This document shows, piece after piece, positions 34,475 to 43,184 of a DNA stretch of 64,000 nt. Made by a program: the position numbers and the translations under genes. The notes under the pieces are model-generated. The model saw only the letters and a program-made list of their open reading frames with translations, had not been told where the DNA came from and did no database searches. Origin of the DNA: Klebsiella michiganensis (lineage in GTDB: Bacteria > Pseudomonadota > Gammaproteobacteria > Enterobacterales > Enterobacteriaceae). Position 1 is the first letter of the stretch. Every line of letters starts with the position of its first letter. Location: the NCBI RefSeq assembly GCF_002925905.1, contig NZ_PRDB01000004.1, positions 248,001 through 312,000 on the forward strand, read 5' to 3'.

Positions 34475-35842
34475 ATGAATAAACCGACTTTGCTGTTGAG
34501 TGCGTTAGCGTTAAGCATTGGGTTGTCGTTGTCCGCCTTACCTCCGGCAGCAGCGTCTTTACCGACACAGGTTCCCGGTCAGGGCGCGTTGCCAAGCCTC
34601 GCGCCGATGCTGGAGAAAGTGTTGCCGGCGGTGGTGAGCGTACAGGTTGAGGGTACCGCGTCACCCGCGCAAAATATGCCGGAAGAGCTGAAGAAGTACT
34701 TTGGCGACAACGCGCCGCAAGAGCAGGCGCAGCCTTTTGAAGGCCTGGGCTCAGGGGTCATTATTGACGCTGCAAAAGGCTACGTGCTGACCAATAATCA
34801 CGTCATTAATCAGGCCCAGAAAATCAGCGTCCAGCTCAACGACGGGCGTGAGTTCGATGCCAAACTGGTCGGCAGCGACGAGCAGAGCGATATCGCCCTG
34901 CTGCAGCTGCAAAAACCCAGCAACCTGACGCAAATCGCGATCGCCGACTCTGATAAACTGCGGGTGGGCGACTTCGCCGTCGCCGTCGGTAACCCGTTTG
35001 GCCTGGGCCAGACCGCCACTTCAGGGATTATTTCAGCCCTTGGCCGCAGCGGCCTGAACCTTGAGGGGCTGGAGAACTTTATCCAGACTGATGCCTCAAT
35101 CAACCGCGGCAACTCCGGCGGCGCGCTGCTGAACCTCAACGGCGAGCTGATTGGTATCAATACCGCTATTCTGGCCCCGGGCGGCGGCAGCGTCGGCATT
35201 GGCTTCGCGATCCCCAGCAATATGGCGAAAATCCTCTCCCAGCAGCTTATTCAGTTTGGTGAAATCAAACGCGGCCTGCTGGGTATTAAAGGTATGGAAA
35301 TGAGCGCGGATATCGCCAAAGCGATGAACCTTGACGTCCAGCGCGGCGCGTTCGTCAGCGAGGTGCTGCCAAACTCCGGATCGGCCAAAGCGGGAATTAA
35401 ATCTGGTGACGTTATCGTCAGCCTCAACGGTAAACCGCTCAACAGCTTCGCCGAACTGCGTTCACGCATCGCCACGACCGAGCCGGGCACCAAAGTGAAG
35501 CTAGGACTCTTGCGCGAAGGAAAACCCGTTGAAGTGGAAGTCACTCTGGACAAGAGCACCTCTTCTTCCGCCAGCGCCGAGCTTATCGCACCGGCCCTGC
35601 AGGGCGCATCGTTAAGCGACGGTCAGATGAAAGACGGAACCAAAGGCATCGTCATTGATAATGTCGATAAAGGCAGCCCGGCCGCGCAGGCGGGCCTGCA
35701 TAAAGACGATATCATTATTGGCCTCAACCGCGAGCGCGTGCGCTCCATTGCCGAACTGCGCAAAGTGCTCGAAAGCAAACCGACGGTGATTGCGCTGAAC
35801 GTCATTCGCGGCAGCGAAAGCATCTATCTGCTGCTGCGTTAA
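34475..35842 (+). CDS. degQ: Periplasmic serine endoprotease DegQ
   Basis: DegQ is an HtrA-family protease/chaperone of the periplasm. The 455-residue precursor has a signal peptide (to about Ala27), the triad His109 (LTNNHVI), Asp139 (QSDIALL) and Ser214 (RGNSGGAL), and two PDZ domains (about 260-350 and 365-455). Length matches E. coli. The upstream gap of about 170 bp ends in the SD-like AGCCAGC region; degS follows in the same direction. Confidence 0.97.
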   Translation: MNKPTLLLSALALSIGLSLSALPPAAASLPTQVPGQGALPSLAPMLEKVLPAVVSVQVEGTASPAQNMPEELKKYFGDNAPQEQAQPFEGLGSGVIIDAAKGYVLTNNHVINQAQKISVQLNDGREFDAKLVGSDEQSDIALLQLQKPSNLTQIAIADSDKLRVGDFAVAVGNPFGLGQTATSGIISALGRSGLNLEGLENFIQTDASINRGNSGGALLNLNGELIGINTAILAPGGGSVGIGFAIPSNMAKILSQQLIQFGEIKRGLLGIKGMEMSADIAKAMNLDVQRGAFVSEVLPNSGSAKAGIKSGDVIVSLNGKPLNSFAELRSRIATTEPGTKVKLGLLREGKPVEVEVTLDKSTSSSASAELIAPALQGASLSDGQMKDGTKGIVIDNVDKGSPAAQAGLHKDDIIIGLNRERVRSIAELRKVLESKPTVIALNVIRGSESIYLLLR

Positions 35843-35850
35843 CTCGCCTT

Positions 35851-35879
35851 CCGGGCATCGCGTGCAGTGCGATGTCCGG
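35851..35879. repeat. Hairpin (REP-like) between degQ and degS
   Basis: CCGGGCATCGC (35851-35861) and GCGATGTCCGG (35869-35879) form a near-perfect 11-bp stem. The CCGG ends resemble the REP units seen at 37744-37926. No U-run follows. Confidence 0.45.
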
Positions 35880-35928
35880 ACAAGACGTGTTATGCTGCGC
35901 CTGTCTATCCATCAACGATATCTGCATC

Positions 35929-36990
35929 ATGCCTGGAAAGTTTTTACGTTCGATACTTATCGGTTTGATTGTCGGCGGCCTGCTGCTGGCCGTTATGCCT
36001 TCGCTGCGCCAGTGGCAGCTTTCGCCGACCACGCAGTACGATAGCGCGGATGAATCCCCCGCCAGCTATAATTCCGCCGTTCGCCGCGCCGCCCCAGCGG
36101 TCGTGAACGTCTATAACCGCGCCCTCAACAGCACCAGCCATAACCAGCTAACGCTCGGTTCCGGCGTGATCATGGATCAGCGCGGCTATATCCTGACCAA
36201 TAAGCACGTTATCAACGATGCCGACCAGATTATTGTTGCTCTGCAGGATGGACGGGTCTTTGAAGCGCTGCTGGTCGGCTCCGATACCCTCACCGATCTG
36301 GCGGTATTAAAAATCAACGCCAGCGGCGGCCTGCCGGTCATTCCGATTAATCCGAAACGCGTGCCGCATATCGGTGACGTCGTGCTGGCGATTGGCAACC
36401 CGTACAACCTCGGGCAAACCATTACCCAGGGCATTATCAGCGCCACCGGCCGTATCGGCCTGAACCCCACCGGGCGCCAGAACTTCCTGCAGACCGACGC
36501 GTCGATCAACCACGGTAACTCAGGCGGCGCGCTGGTGAACTCGCTGGGCGAGCTTATGGGTATCAACACCCTGTCATTTGATAAAAGCAACGACGGCGAA
36601 ACGCCGGAAGGCATCGGCTTTGCGATCCCCTTCCAGCTGGCAACCAAGATTATGGATAAGCTGATCCGCGATGGCCGCGTGATTCGCGGCTATATAGGGA
36701 TCAGCGGCCGCGAAATTGCGCCGATGCATGCGCAGGGCGGCGGCGGTATCGATCAGCTGCAGGGGATTGTGGTGAATGATGTTGCGCCGGAAGGCCCGGC
36801 CGCCCAGGCGGGTATCCGCGCCAACGACGTGATTATTTCCGTTAACGACAAGCCCGCCGTTTCCGCCCTCGAAACCATGGATCAGGTCGCAGAGATTCGT
36901 CCGGGTTCGGAAATTCCGGTGGTGATTATGCGCGACGATAAAAAAATCACGCTGCATATCGCCGTACAGGAATATCCGGCAACCAATTAA
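35929..36990 (+). CDS. degS: Inner-membrane serine endoprotease DegS
   Basis: DegS senses misfolded porins and makes the first cut in anti-sigma factor RseA, starting the sigma-E response. The start at 35929 (MPGKFLRS) gives 353 residues (E. coli 355); an open frame upstream would put 19 non-conserved residues before the membrane anchor (about 8-23). The triad is His93 (TNKHVI), Asp123 (LTDLAV) and Ser198 (HGNSGGAL), followed by a single PDZ domain. It ends the degQ-degS pair. Confidence 0.97.
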   Translation: MPGKFLRSILIGLIVGGLLLAVMPSLRQWQLSPTTQYDSADESPASYNSAVRRAAPAVVNVYNRALNSTSHNQLTLGSGVIMDQRGYILTNKHVINDADQIIVALQDGRVFEALLVGSDTLTDLAVLKINASGGLPVIPINPKRVPHIGDVVLAIGNPYNLGQTITQGIISATGRIGLNPTGRQNFLQTDASINHGNSGGALVNSLGELMGINTLSFDKSNDGETPEGIGFAIPFQLATKIMDKLIRDGRVIRGYIGISGREIAPMHAQGGGGIDQLQGIVVNDVAPEGPAAQAGIRANDVIISVNDKPAVSALETMDQVAEIRPGSEIPVVIMRDDKKITLHIAVQEYPATN

Positions 36991-36992
36991 CA

Positions 36993-37014
36993 GGCTCCCC
37001 CGCCGGGGGAGCAC
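36993..37014. terminator. Hairpin between degS and the CitG-like gene
   Basis: GCTCCCCC (36994-37001) and GGGGGAGC (37005-37012) make a perfect 8-bp stem with a 3-nt loop between two convergent genes. Only CCTTT follows on the plus strand, so termination is plausible but U-poor. Confidence 0.6.
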
Positions 37015-37017
37015 CTT

Positions 37018-37722
37018 TCAATCAGCAAATAGCGGCCCGGCCGGGAATGTCGCCAGAAACCCGGTTATGGCCAGCAGCGACCGCAGGTCAGGCCACGCAA
37101 ACTGGCGCTCCCGCAGCTCGTCACCCAGCGTCATGAGCGCAAACTCGCCTTTATCCCCCAGAACGCCGCCCTGCCAGAGCAACCGTTGAGCCTGCTGCCG
37201 GGCCCAGGGGGAATCGCTCTTCCAGGCCAGCAGGTGCAGCAGCGCCTGCTGCAGACAGATGCCAGAAGGATGCTTATCCCGCAGCAGCCGCCGGTAAACC
37301 GGCAGCGATATGCTGCGTACGGTATAAAAACCGCTGCGGGTTTCGGCATCAGCATCCGCCACGCTGGCGCAATACTGACCGGCCAGATCGCATAGACGAT
37401 TGTGCGTCAGCGGCTGGCCCAGGGCATTCAGGCGACCCGCTGCGGCACACAGCAGCGCGCATCTTTGCTGCTCATGTGACAGCGAATCAGGCAGCGCTGA
37501 TACCGTTTCAGCGACTTCCGCTTGCGCATGCTGTACGCCAGCGTCATAACACTGGAAAAAGAAATCATGACTCCCCTGACCGATTGATGGATGCGCCAGC
37601 AGATTCAGCGCCGGATGCAGTTGCTCGAGCTCGTTGAGCGACGCCAGCATGTCATCCACGACCACACCCTTTGTCGATATCGATGCCCTGCTTTCGGGGC
37701 GTAATGTTATGGTTTCATTCAT
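37018..37722 (-). CDS. CitG-like protein lacking CitG catalytic motifs
   Basis: A 234-residue protein at the end of the tartrate/oxaloacetate decarboxylase operon. ALLCAAAGRLNALGQPLT and the C-terminal helices (QQALLHLLAWKSD, AQRLLWQGGVL) align with E. coli CitG, triphosphoribosyl-dephospho-CoA synthase. However, the CitG motifs KPGLVDR, NTHKG and GDTNVASRGG are missing or replaced (HPALNLLAHPSIGQG, WKSDSPWARQQ). CitG makes the prosthetic group of citrate lyase, which oxaloacetate decarboxylase does not use. The start follows a strong AAGGAGG. Function unknown; a divergent, possibly non-catalytic paralogue. Confidence 0.75.
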   Translation of the reverse strand: MNETITLRPESRASISTKGVVVDDMLASLNELEQLHPALNLLAHPSIGQGSHDFFFQCYDAGVQHAQAEVAETVSALPDSLSHEQQRCALLCAAAGRLNALGQPLTHNRLCDLAGQYCASVADADAETRSGFYTVRSISLPVYRRLLRDKHPSGICLQQALLHLLAWKSDSPWARQQAQRLLWQGGVLGDKGEFALMTLGDELRERQFAWPDLRSLLAITGFLATFPAGPLFAD

Positions 37723-37743
37723 CAAAGCCTCCTTATAGGAAAT

Positions 37744-37926
37744 CTCCCGGTGGCGCTGCGCTGACCGGGCTACGGGTCCGTGCAGTCTGGTAGTCCGGAC
37801 AAGGCGCGTTAAGCGCCGCCTCCGGGATAATCCCCGGGTCGCGGCTGACGCCTTACCCGGGCTACGGGTTTACAGCCGTCTGCGATCCGGTAGCCCGGAC
37901 AGGCGCAGCGCGCCGCCTCCGGGAAA
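37744..37926. repeat. BIME-type cluster of four REP units
   Basis: Four G+C-rich units in alternating orientation occupy the gap between oadB and the CitG-like gene: about 37746-37775, 37791-37827, 37834-37867 and 37891-37924. Shared blocks are GGGCTACGG, TAG(T/C)CCGGACA and GCCGCCTCCGGGA. Each can fold; the arrangement fits a bacterial interspersed mosaic element, which often stabilises upstream mRNA. Confidence 0.7.
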
Positions 37927-37935
37927 GGTAACGAT

Positions 37936-39237
37936 TTACATCGCCAGCACGTACTTGAGCATCACCCCGGCAGCAATCGCCGAGCCAATCACCCCCGCCA
38001 CGTTCGGGCCCATCGCGTGCATCAGCAGGAAGTTCTGCGCGTCCGACTCCAGACCCACCTTGTTTGACACCCTGGCCGCCATCGGCACCGCCGACACCCC
38101 GGCCGAGCCAATCAGCGGGTTGATTTTGTTCCGGCTGCACAGGTTCAGCAGCTTCGCCATCAGCACCCCCGCCGCCGTCCCCACGCAGAACGCAATCACC
38201 CCCAGCACCAGAATGCCCAGGGTCTGCGGCTGCAGGAACTTGTCCGCCACCAGCTTGGCCCCCACCGACAGCCCGAGGAAAATGGTCACGATATTTATCA
38301 GCCCGTTCTGCACCGTGTCGCTCAGGCGCTCCACCACCCCGCTCTCGCGCATCAGGTTGCCGAAGCAGAACATCCCCAGCAGCGGCGCCGCGTCCGGCAG
38401 CAGCAGCGCCACCAGCAGCAGCAGCACCGCCGGAAAGAGGATTTTTTCCCGCTTACTCACCGTGCGCAGCTGCACCATGCGGATTTTCCGCTCCTTCTCG
38501 CTGGTCAGCGCCTTCATAATCGGCGGCTGGATTAACGGCACCAGCGCCATATACGAGTACGCCGCCACCGCGATGGCCCCGAGTAATTCCGGCGCCAGCT
38601 TGCCCGACAGATAAATCGCCGTCGGGCCGTCCGCGCCGCCGATGATGCCGATGGCCGCCGCCTGCGGCAGGGTGAAGCTGATGATGCCGAAGTAGTTCAG
38701 CGTCAGCGCCCCCAGTACCGTGGCGAAGATGCCGAACTGCGCCGCCGCCCCCAGCAGCAGGGTCCGCGGGTTGGCCAGCAGCGGGCCGAAGTCGGTCATC
38801 GCCCCGACGCCCATAAAAATCACCAGCGGGGCGATACCCGAGCCGATGGCGACCTTATAGAAGATGGCCAGCACCCCGGCGGAGTAGCCCATATCCACGG
38901 CGAGGTCCTCCATCTGCCCCTGCACCGACGGCAGCGCCAGCGCCAGCGCCTCCCTGATGGCGTGGACATCCGGCGTACAGTGGAGCTTCGCGGCAATCAC
39001 CGCCAGCTGCCCGGCGTCGTGGTGGGCCAGCAGGCTCTCCAGGGCGGTCAGCGCCAGCCCGGCCTCCGGGATATTCGACAGCAGGCCGCCGAAGCCAATC
39101 GGCAGCAGCAGCAGCGGCTCGAACTTCCTCGCGATGGCCAGCCACAGCAGCAGCAGGCTCACCAGCAGCATGACGGCCTGGCCGGCGCCGAGGTGCATCA
39201 GCCCCATGCCCTGAATCAGGGCGTTCAGACTTTCCAT
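37936..39237 (-). CDS. oadB: Oxaloacetate decarboxylase beta chain (sodium pump)
   Basis: OadB is the membrane subunit that decarboxylates carboxybiotin on OadA and couples this to sodium export. The 433 residues form about nine helices with family phrases [13 protein letters not shown] (containing the Asp implicated in sodium translocation), [18 protein letters not shown] and [16 protein letters not shown]. Length equals characterised Klebsiella and Salmonella OadB (433). The gene follows oadA by 15 bp and precedes a REP cluster. Confidence 0.96.
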   Translation of the reverse strand: MESLNALIQGMGLMHLGAGQAVMLLVSLLLLWLAIARKFEPLLLLPIGFGGLLSNIPEAGLALTALESLLAHHDAGQLAVIAAKLHCTPDVHAIREALALALPSVQGQMEDLAVDMGYSAGVLAIFYKVAIGSGIAPLVIFMGVGAMTDFGPLLANPRTLLLGAAAQFGIFATVLGALTLNYFGIISFTLPQAAAIGIIGGADGPTAIYLSGKLAPELLGAIAVAAYSYMALVPLIQPPIMKALTSEKERKIRMVQLRTVSKREKILFPAVLLLLVALLLPDAAPLLGMFCFGNLMRESGVVERLSDTVQNGLINIVTIFLGLSVGAKLVADKFLQPQTLGILVLGVIAFCVGTAAGVLMAKLLNLCSRNKINPLIGSAGVSAVPMAARVSNKVGLESDAQNFLLMHAMGPNVAGVIGSAIAAGVMLKYVLAM

Positions 39238-39252
39238 TTCCGTTCCTCTTCC

Positions 39253-41022
39253 TTACGCCAGGCTCAGCAGGGTGTCGCCCACCGCCACCGCGTCCCCGGA
39301 TTTCACCGCGATACCGCGCACGGTCCCGGCCTGCGCGGCGCGGATTTCGGTTTCCATCTTCATGGCTTCCAGAATCAGCAGCACGTCGCCCTCGGCCACC
39401 GCCTGGCCTTCCGTAGCAATGACCTTCCAGATGGTGCCCGCCAGCGGCGCGGTCACCGGGGTGCCGGCGCCTGCCGGGGCGGCTGCGGGGGCCGTGGCCT
39501 GAACGGGGGCCGCTGCCGTCAGCGGGCTGATATCGCCGCCGTCGCTGACCTTCACCACAAAGGCCTTGCCTTCCACTTCCACGGTGTAGACGCCGGAGGC
39601 GGCCGGTTTCTCTGCTTTCACAGCAGGTTTGACCTCTTCAGCCTGCGGTACCGGCTCAAAGGCCGCCGGGTTGTGGCGGTTCTCAAGGAACTTCAGGCCG
39701 ACCTGCGGGAACAGGGCCACGGTGAGCACGTCGTCGATGGCGTTGTCGGCAAGCTGAATATTCTTCTCCTGCGCCTGGCGCTTCACGTCGGCTTCCAGCT
39801 GCGCCAGCTCCGGCTTCAGCAGGTCCGCCGGACGGCAGGTGATGGCCTCTGCTCCGTCCAGCACGCGCGCCTGTAATGCCGCGTTCACCGGCACCGGGGT
39901 GTGGCCGTACTCGCCCTTCAGTATCCCGGCGGTCTCCTTCGCGATGGTTCTGTAGCGTTCGCCGGTCAGCACGTTAAGCACCGCCTGGGTGCCGACAATC
40001 TGCGAGGTCGGAGTGACCAGCGGGATAAAGCCGAGGTCCTCGCGCACCCGGGGGATTTCCGCCAGCACCTCATCCAGACGGTGGGCGGCGTTCTGCTGCT
40101 TCAGCTGGCCCTCAAGGTTGGTGAGCATCCCGCCCGGCACCTGGGCCACGAGGATACGGCTGTCGGTGCCCTTCAGCTGGCCTTCAAAGGCGTGATATTT
40201 CCTGCGCACCTCGCGGAAGTACGCCGCGATGTTCTCAAGCTTCAGGATATCCAGGCCGGTGTCATGTTTTGTGCCTGCCAGCGTCGCCACCAGCGCCTCG
40301 GTGGCCGGGTGGCCGTAGGTGGCGCTCATGGAAGAGATGGCGGTATCGACGCCGTCGACGCCGGCCTCGATGGCCTTCAGCAGGGCCATCTCCGCCATCC
40401 CGGTGGTGGCATGAGCATGCAGGTGCAGCCTGACGTCATAGCGTTTTTTGATTTCGCTCACCAGCTCGAAGGCCGCCATCGGGGTGAGAATGCCGGACAT
40501 GTCCTTAATCGCGATGGAATCGACGCCGGTCTCCAGCAACTGTTCGGTCAGGTCGAGCCAGGTCTGCAGGGTGTGGGCCGGACTGGTGGTGTAGGAGAGC
40601 GTGCCCTGGGCGTGGGCGCCGTGGCTGCGCACCGCCTGCAGGGCGGCCTGCATATTGCGCGGGTCGTTCATGGCGTCGAAGACGCGGAACACGTCCATGC
40701 CGTTTTTGACGGCGCGCTCGACGAAGCGCTGCACCACGTCATCGGCGTAGTGGCGGTAGCCGAGCAGGTTCTGGCCGCGGAGCAGCATCTGTAGCGGGGT
40801 CTTCGGCATGGCCTTTTTGAGCTCGCGCAGGCGGACCCAGGGGTCCTCGCCGAGGAAGCGGATGCAGGCGTCAAAGGTGGCGCCGCCCCAGCATTCAAGG
40901 GACCAGTAGCCCGCGTCATCGAGGGCGGCCGCAACGGGGAGCATATCGTCGAGGCGCAGGCGGGTGGCGAAAAGGGACTGGTGGGCGTCGCGCAGGACGA
41001 CATCGGTAATGGCAACGGTCAT
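39253..41022 (-). CDS. oadA: Oxaloacetate decarboxylase alpha chain (biotin carrier)
   Basis: OadA transfers the carboxyl group of oxaloacetate to biotin. The 589 residues comprise the carboxyltransferase domain ([13 protein letters not shown]; metal ligands in HLHAHATTG), an association domain, a Pro/Ala linker ([15 protein letters not shown]) and a C-terminal biotinyl domain with the modified Lys555 in EAMKME. Without the Bcc-type carboxylase it works only with OadB and OadG. It is preceded by oadG with a 15-bp gap. Confidence 0.97.
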   Translation of the reverse strand: MTVAITDVVLRDAHQSLFATRLRLDDMLPVAAALDDAGYWSLECWGGATFDACIRFLGEDPWVRLRELKKAMPKTPLQMLLRGQNLLGYRHYADDVVQRFVERAVKNGMDVFRVFDAMNDPRNMQAALQAVRSHGAHAQGTLSYTTSPAHTLQTWLDLTEQLLETGVDSIAIKDMSGILTPMAAFELVSEIKKRYDVRLHLHAHATTGMAEMALLKAIEAGVDGVDTAISSMSATYGHPATEALVATLAGTKHDTGLDILKLENIAAYFREVRRKYHAFEGQLKGTDSRILVAQVPGGMLTNLEGQLKQQNAAHRLDEVLAEIPRVREDLGFIPLVTPTSQIVGTQAVLNVLTGERYRTIAKETAGILKGEYGHTPVPVNAALQARVLDGAEAITCRPADLLKPELAQLEADVKRQAQEKNIQLADNAIDDVLTVALFPQVGLKFLENRHNPAAFEPVPQAEEVKPAVKAEKPAASGVYTVEVEGKAFVVKVSDGGDISPLTAAAPVQATAPAAAPAGAGTPVTAPLAGTIWKVIATEGQAVAEGDVLLILEAMKMETEIRAAQAGTVRGIAVKSGDAVAVGDTLLSLA

Positions 41023-41037
41023 GGATTCCTCCGTGAA

Positions 41038-41289
41038 TTAAGGGTTAAGTCGGCGATGGTGGTGAATAGCGGCGGCAATCACCGGCGCCAGGCGGGCGAA
41101 GTCGTCAGCGGGCGCTACGGCGGCGGGTGCGGCCTTCGGCGCGGTAGCCGGTTCGGGGAAGAAGCGGTTGACGGCGGCGGACATGCCGCGGATGGCGAAA
41201 ATCAGCAGAAACAGAAACGCCAGCACGAACCCCATGCCGAGAAACATCAGGGTGAAGCCTTCACCTAATAGCAGTGCTGCATCAGTCAT
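41038..41289 (-). CDS. oadG: Oxaloacetate decarboxylase gamma chain
   Basis: OadG is the small membrane subunit that binds zinc and assembles OadA with OadB. The 83 residues have one N-terminal helix ([21 protein letters not shown]) and a hydrophilic Ala/Pro-rich tail ending in HHHRRLNP, the usual histidine-rich metal-binding end. Gene order G-A-B is that of all characterised oad operons. SD GGAGG is near the ATG. Confidence 0.94.
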   Translation of the reverse strand: MTDAALLLGEGFTLMFLGMGFVLAFLFLLIFAIRGMSAAVNRFFPEPATAPKAAPAAVAPADDFARLAPVIAAAIHHHRRLNP

Positions 41290-41331
41290 AAAATAGCCTT
41301 CGGGCAGGAGGCACGATAATGATGTTATTTA

Positions 41332-41529
41332 TCCCCGTCATCTTTCAAATTGCTTCTTTGTTGGCCAGCTTCGTTCCCCCCAGTCACTTACTTGCGTAAG
41401 CTCCCGGGGATGTAATGAGGGACATCCATGTCCCTCACCAGAGGCAGCCTTTGGCTGTTCAAATTCGTTCCAGACGAATTTGTCTCTCCCTTGCCGCCTC
41501 AAAGCAACTCGAAATCTTTTGGGTATATA
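41332..41529. repeat. ERIC element with a ~70-bp internal insertion
   Basis: The ends (CCCGTCATCTTTCAAATTGC; CAACTCGAAATCTTTTGGGT) and the core (CCCCAGTCACTTACTTGCGT, AAGCTCCCGGGGAT) match the 127-bp ERIC/IRU consensus. About 70 bp (41412-41482) interrupt it before TTGCCGCCTC resumes. The insert holds two perfect hairpins: GAGGGACAT-CC-ATGTCCCTC (41417-41436) and AAATTCGT-N5-ACGAATTT (41461-41481). It fills most of the 346-bp gap between ttdB and oadG; nothing else is seen in that gap. Confidence 0.88.
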
Positions 41530-41635
41530 ACGAAAATAATAAGGGTGGATTTCCCTGGACCGCCCGGTCAGAGCCCCTGTTTATTATCGTCATAAACATC
41601 ACGCCATCATTATCGTGCGAATGATATCATCCAGA

Positions 41636-42253
41636 TTATTTGATAAAGCTTACGTTCTGGCATATTTCATCAGCGACTATCTCTTTACGCTGATTGAAAA
41701 TAACTTTGTTCTGTTCAAACAGGTTATTACCATGAGTATCAATAGAAACAATTAACGGGCCAAACTCTTTCACCCGACATACCCACAGCGTTTCCGGCAT
41801 ACCGAGATCGCGCCACTGCGCATCTTCAATTTCTTCCACGCACACCGCGGCCACTACCGCGCAGCCGGCCGGGAATACGCAGTGCAGCGCTTTATGCTCC
41901 GCGCAGCCCTCTTCAGTGCCCTTGCCCATACCGCCTTTACCAACAATTAATTTCACGCCGGTCTTTGCAATAAATTCTTTTTCGAATTTTTCCATGCGCA
42001 TGCTGGTCGTTGGTCCGACGGAGACCATTTCAAACTTATCGTCTTCGCCTTTAATCGGACGGACAATAGGCCCGGCGTGTAAAATAGCGCCGCCGCTAAC
42101 ATCAACGGGTAATTCACGGCCACCTTCAATTAAGCGACGGTGCGCCACATCACGACAGGTAACAATATGGCCATTGAGATAAATAATATCGCCAGCCTTA
42201 ATATCGGCTAAATCTTCATCTTTAATTGGCGTAGTAAGGATTTTTTTCGTCAT
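41636..42253 (-). CDS. Tartrate dehydratase beta subunit (class I fumarase-like)
   Basis: A 205-residue TtdB-type protein. With the alpha subunit it forms an iron-sulfur hydro-lyase. [10 protein letters not shown]-like start, [37 protein letters not shown] and SIDTHGNNL match E. coli L-tartrate dehydratase TtdB closely. The locus has the order of the Salmonella D-tartrate genes (STM3354-3356), so D(-)-tartrate may be the substrate; sequence alone does not tell which enantiomer. The ATG overlaps the alpha-subunit stop (TGATG). Confidence 0.9.
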   Translation of the reverse strand: MTKKILTTPIKDEDLADIKAGDIIYLNGHIVTCRDVAHRRLIEGGRELPVDVSGGAILHAGPIVRPIKGEDDKFEMVSVGPTTSMRMEKFEKEFIAKTGVKLIVGKGGMGKGTEEGCAEHKALHCVFPAGCAVVAAVCVEEIEDAQWRDLGMPETLWVCRVKEFGPLIVSIDTHGNNLFEQNKVIFNQRKEIVADEICQNVSFIK

Positions 42254-43152
42254 CAGAAATTCACTCCGCTGTGAGACATAATGGTGTAGTTCAAGTCTTT
42301 ATCAAAAACGATATGCCCTTTCCGGTGTGACCAGCAGCCCACGTTCACCGCCACCCCAATGGTGGAAGGATGACGCGCGGTGTTTTCAATATTCACGCCC
42401 ATAACGGAGGTATTACCGGACATCCCCTGCGGCCCAAGGCCAATTTTGTTAATACCGTCTTCCAGCATTTTTTCCAGCGAGGCCGCACGTTCATTTTCAT
42501 TATGCGAACCGATCGGGCGCATCAGCGCTTTTTTCGACAGCAGCGCCGCCGTTTCAACGGAGGTCGCCACGCCCACGCCGACCAGCAGCGGCGGACACGC
42601 GTTCAAACCGTAGCTGGTCATCACGTCGAGAACAAAGCGGGTAACGCCTTCATAACCCGCGCCCGGCATCAGCACCATCGCTTTCCCCGGCAGGGAACAG
42701 CCGCCGCCAGCCATATAGGTATAAATGCTGCACTGGTCAGAATTGGGGACAATCTCCCAGAACACCGTCGGCGTGCCTTTACCCACGTTTTTGCCGGTAT
42801 TGTATTCATCAAAAGTCTCAACGCTGTTGTGGCGCAGCGGGGAATCCACGGTCGCTTTAATCACCGCTTCACGCAGCAGCGCTTCCAGCTCGCCGATCAG
42901 CGGGAAGTTCGCCCCGCACTCCACCAGAAACTGAATCACGCCGGTATCCTGGCAGGAAGGGCGATCCAGCTCCTTTGCCAGACGCTGGTTCTCAATCATG
43001 GTCATAAAGATGACGTCAGCCAGTTTACTGGTCTCTTTTTTATGCAAATCTTCCAGTTTTGCAGTGACGTCATCAGGTAAGACTTTGCCGGTATACCCCA
43101 CAAATTTGGCCATCACATTGGTCATATGGGATATCTGTTCACTTTTGCTCAT
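42253..43152 (-). CDS. Tartrate dehydratase alpha subunit (class I fumarase-like)
   Basis: A 299-residue TtdA-type subunit (E. coli TtdA 303). Cysteines for the [4Fe-4S] cluster are in [17 protein letters not shown] and NVGCWSHR; other conserved blocks are [37 protein letters not shown] and [11 protein letters not shown]. The enzyme should dehydrate tartrate to oxaloacetate, the substrate of OadGAB encoded downstream. Such clusters are oxygen-labile, consistent with anaerobic use. It follows the transporter by 32 bp. Confidence 0.9.
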   Translation of the reverse strand: MSKSEQISHMTNVMAKFVGYTGKVLPDDVTAKLEDLHKKETSKLADVIFMTMIENQRLAKELDRPSCQDTGVIQFLVECGANFPLIGELEALLREAVIKATVDSPLRHNSVETFDEYNTGKNVGKGTPTVFWEIVPNSDQCSIYTYMAGGGCSLPGKAMVLMPGAGYEGVTRFVLDVMTSYGLNACPPLLVGVGVATSVETAALLSKKALMRPIGSHNENERAASLEKMLEDGINKIGLGPQGMSGNTSVMGVNIENTARHPSTIGVAVNVGCWSHRKGHIVFDKDLNYTIMSHSGVNF

Positions 43153-43184
43153 ACAGGCTCCTTAGTCAGGACAGCTTCCGTTCA

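Noticed and set aside
37741-37935. CRISPR-like array in the repeat cluster near oadB
   Set aside because: The units are imperfect, alternate in orientation and lack regular spacers; they fit REP/BIME elements.
38962-39876. Open frame of about 300 codons opposite oadA/oadB, and a similar one at 39901-40794
   Set aside because: His/Gln/Gly/Arg-rich translations typical of reverse-strand reading of high-G+C genes; no start signal.
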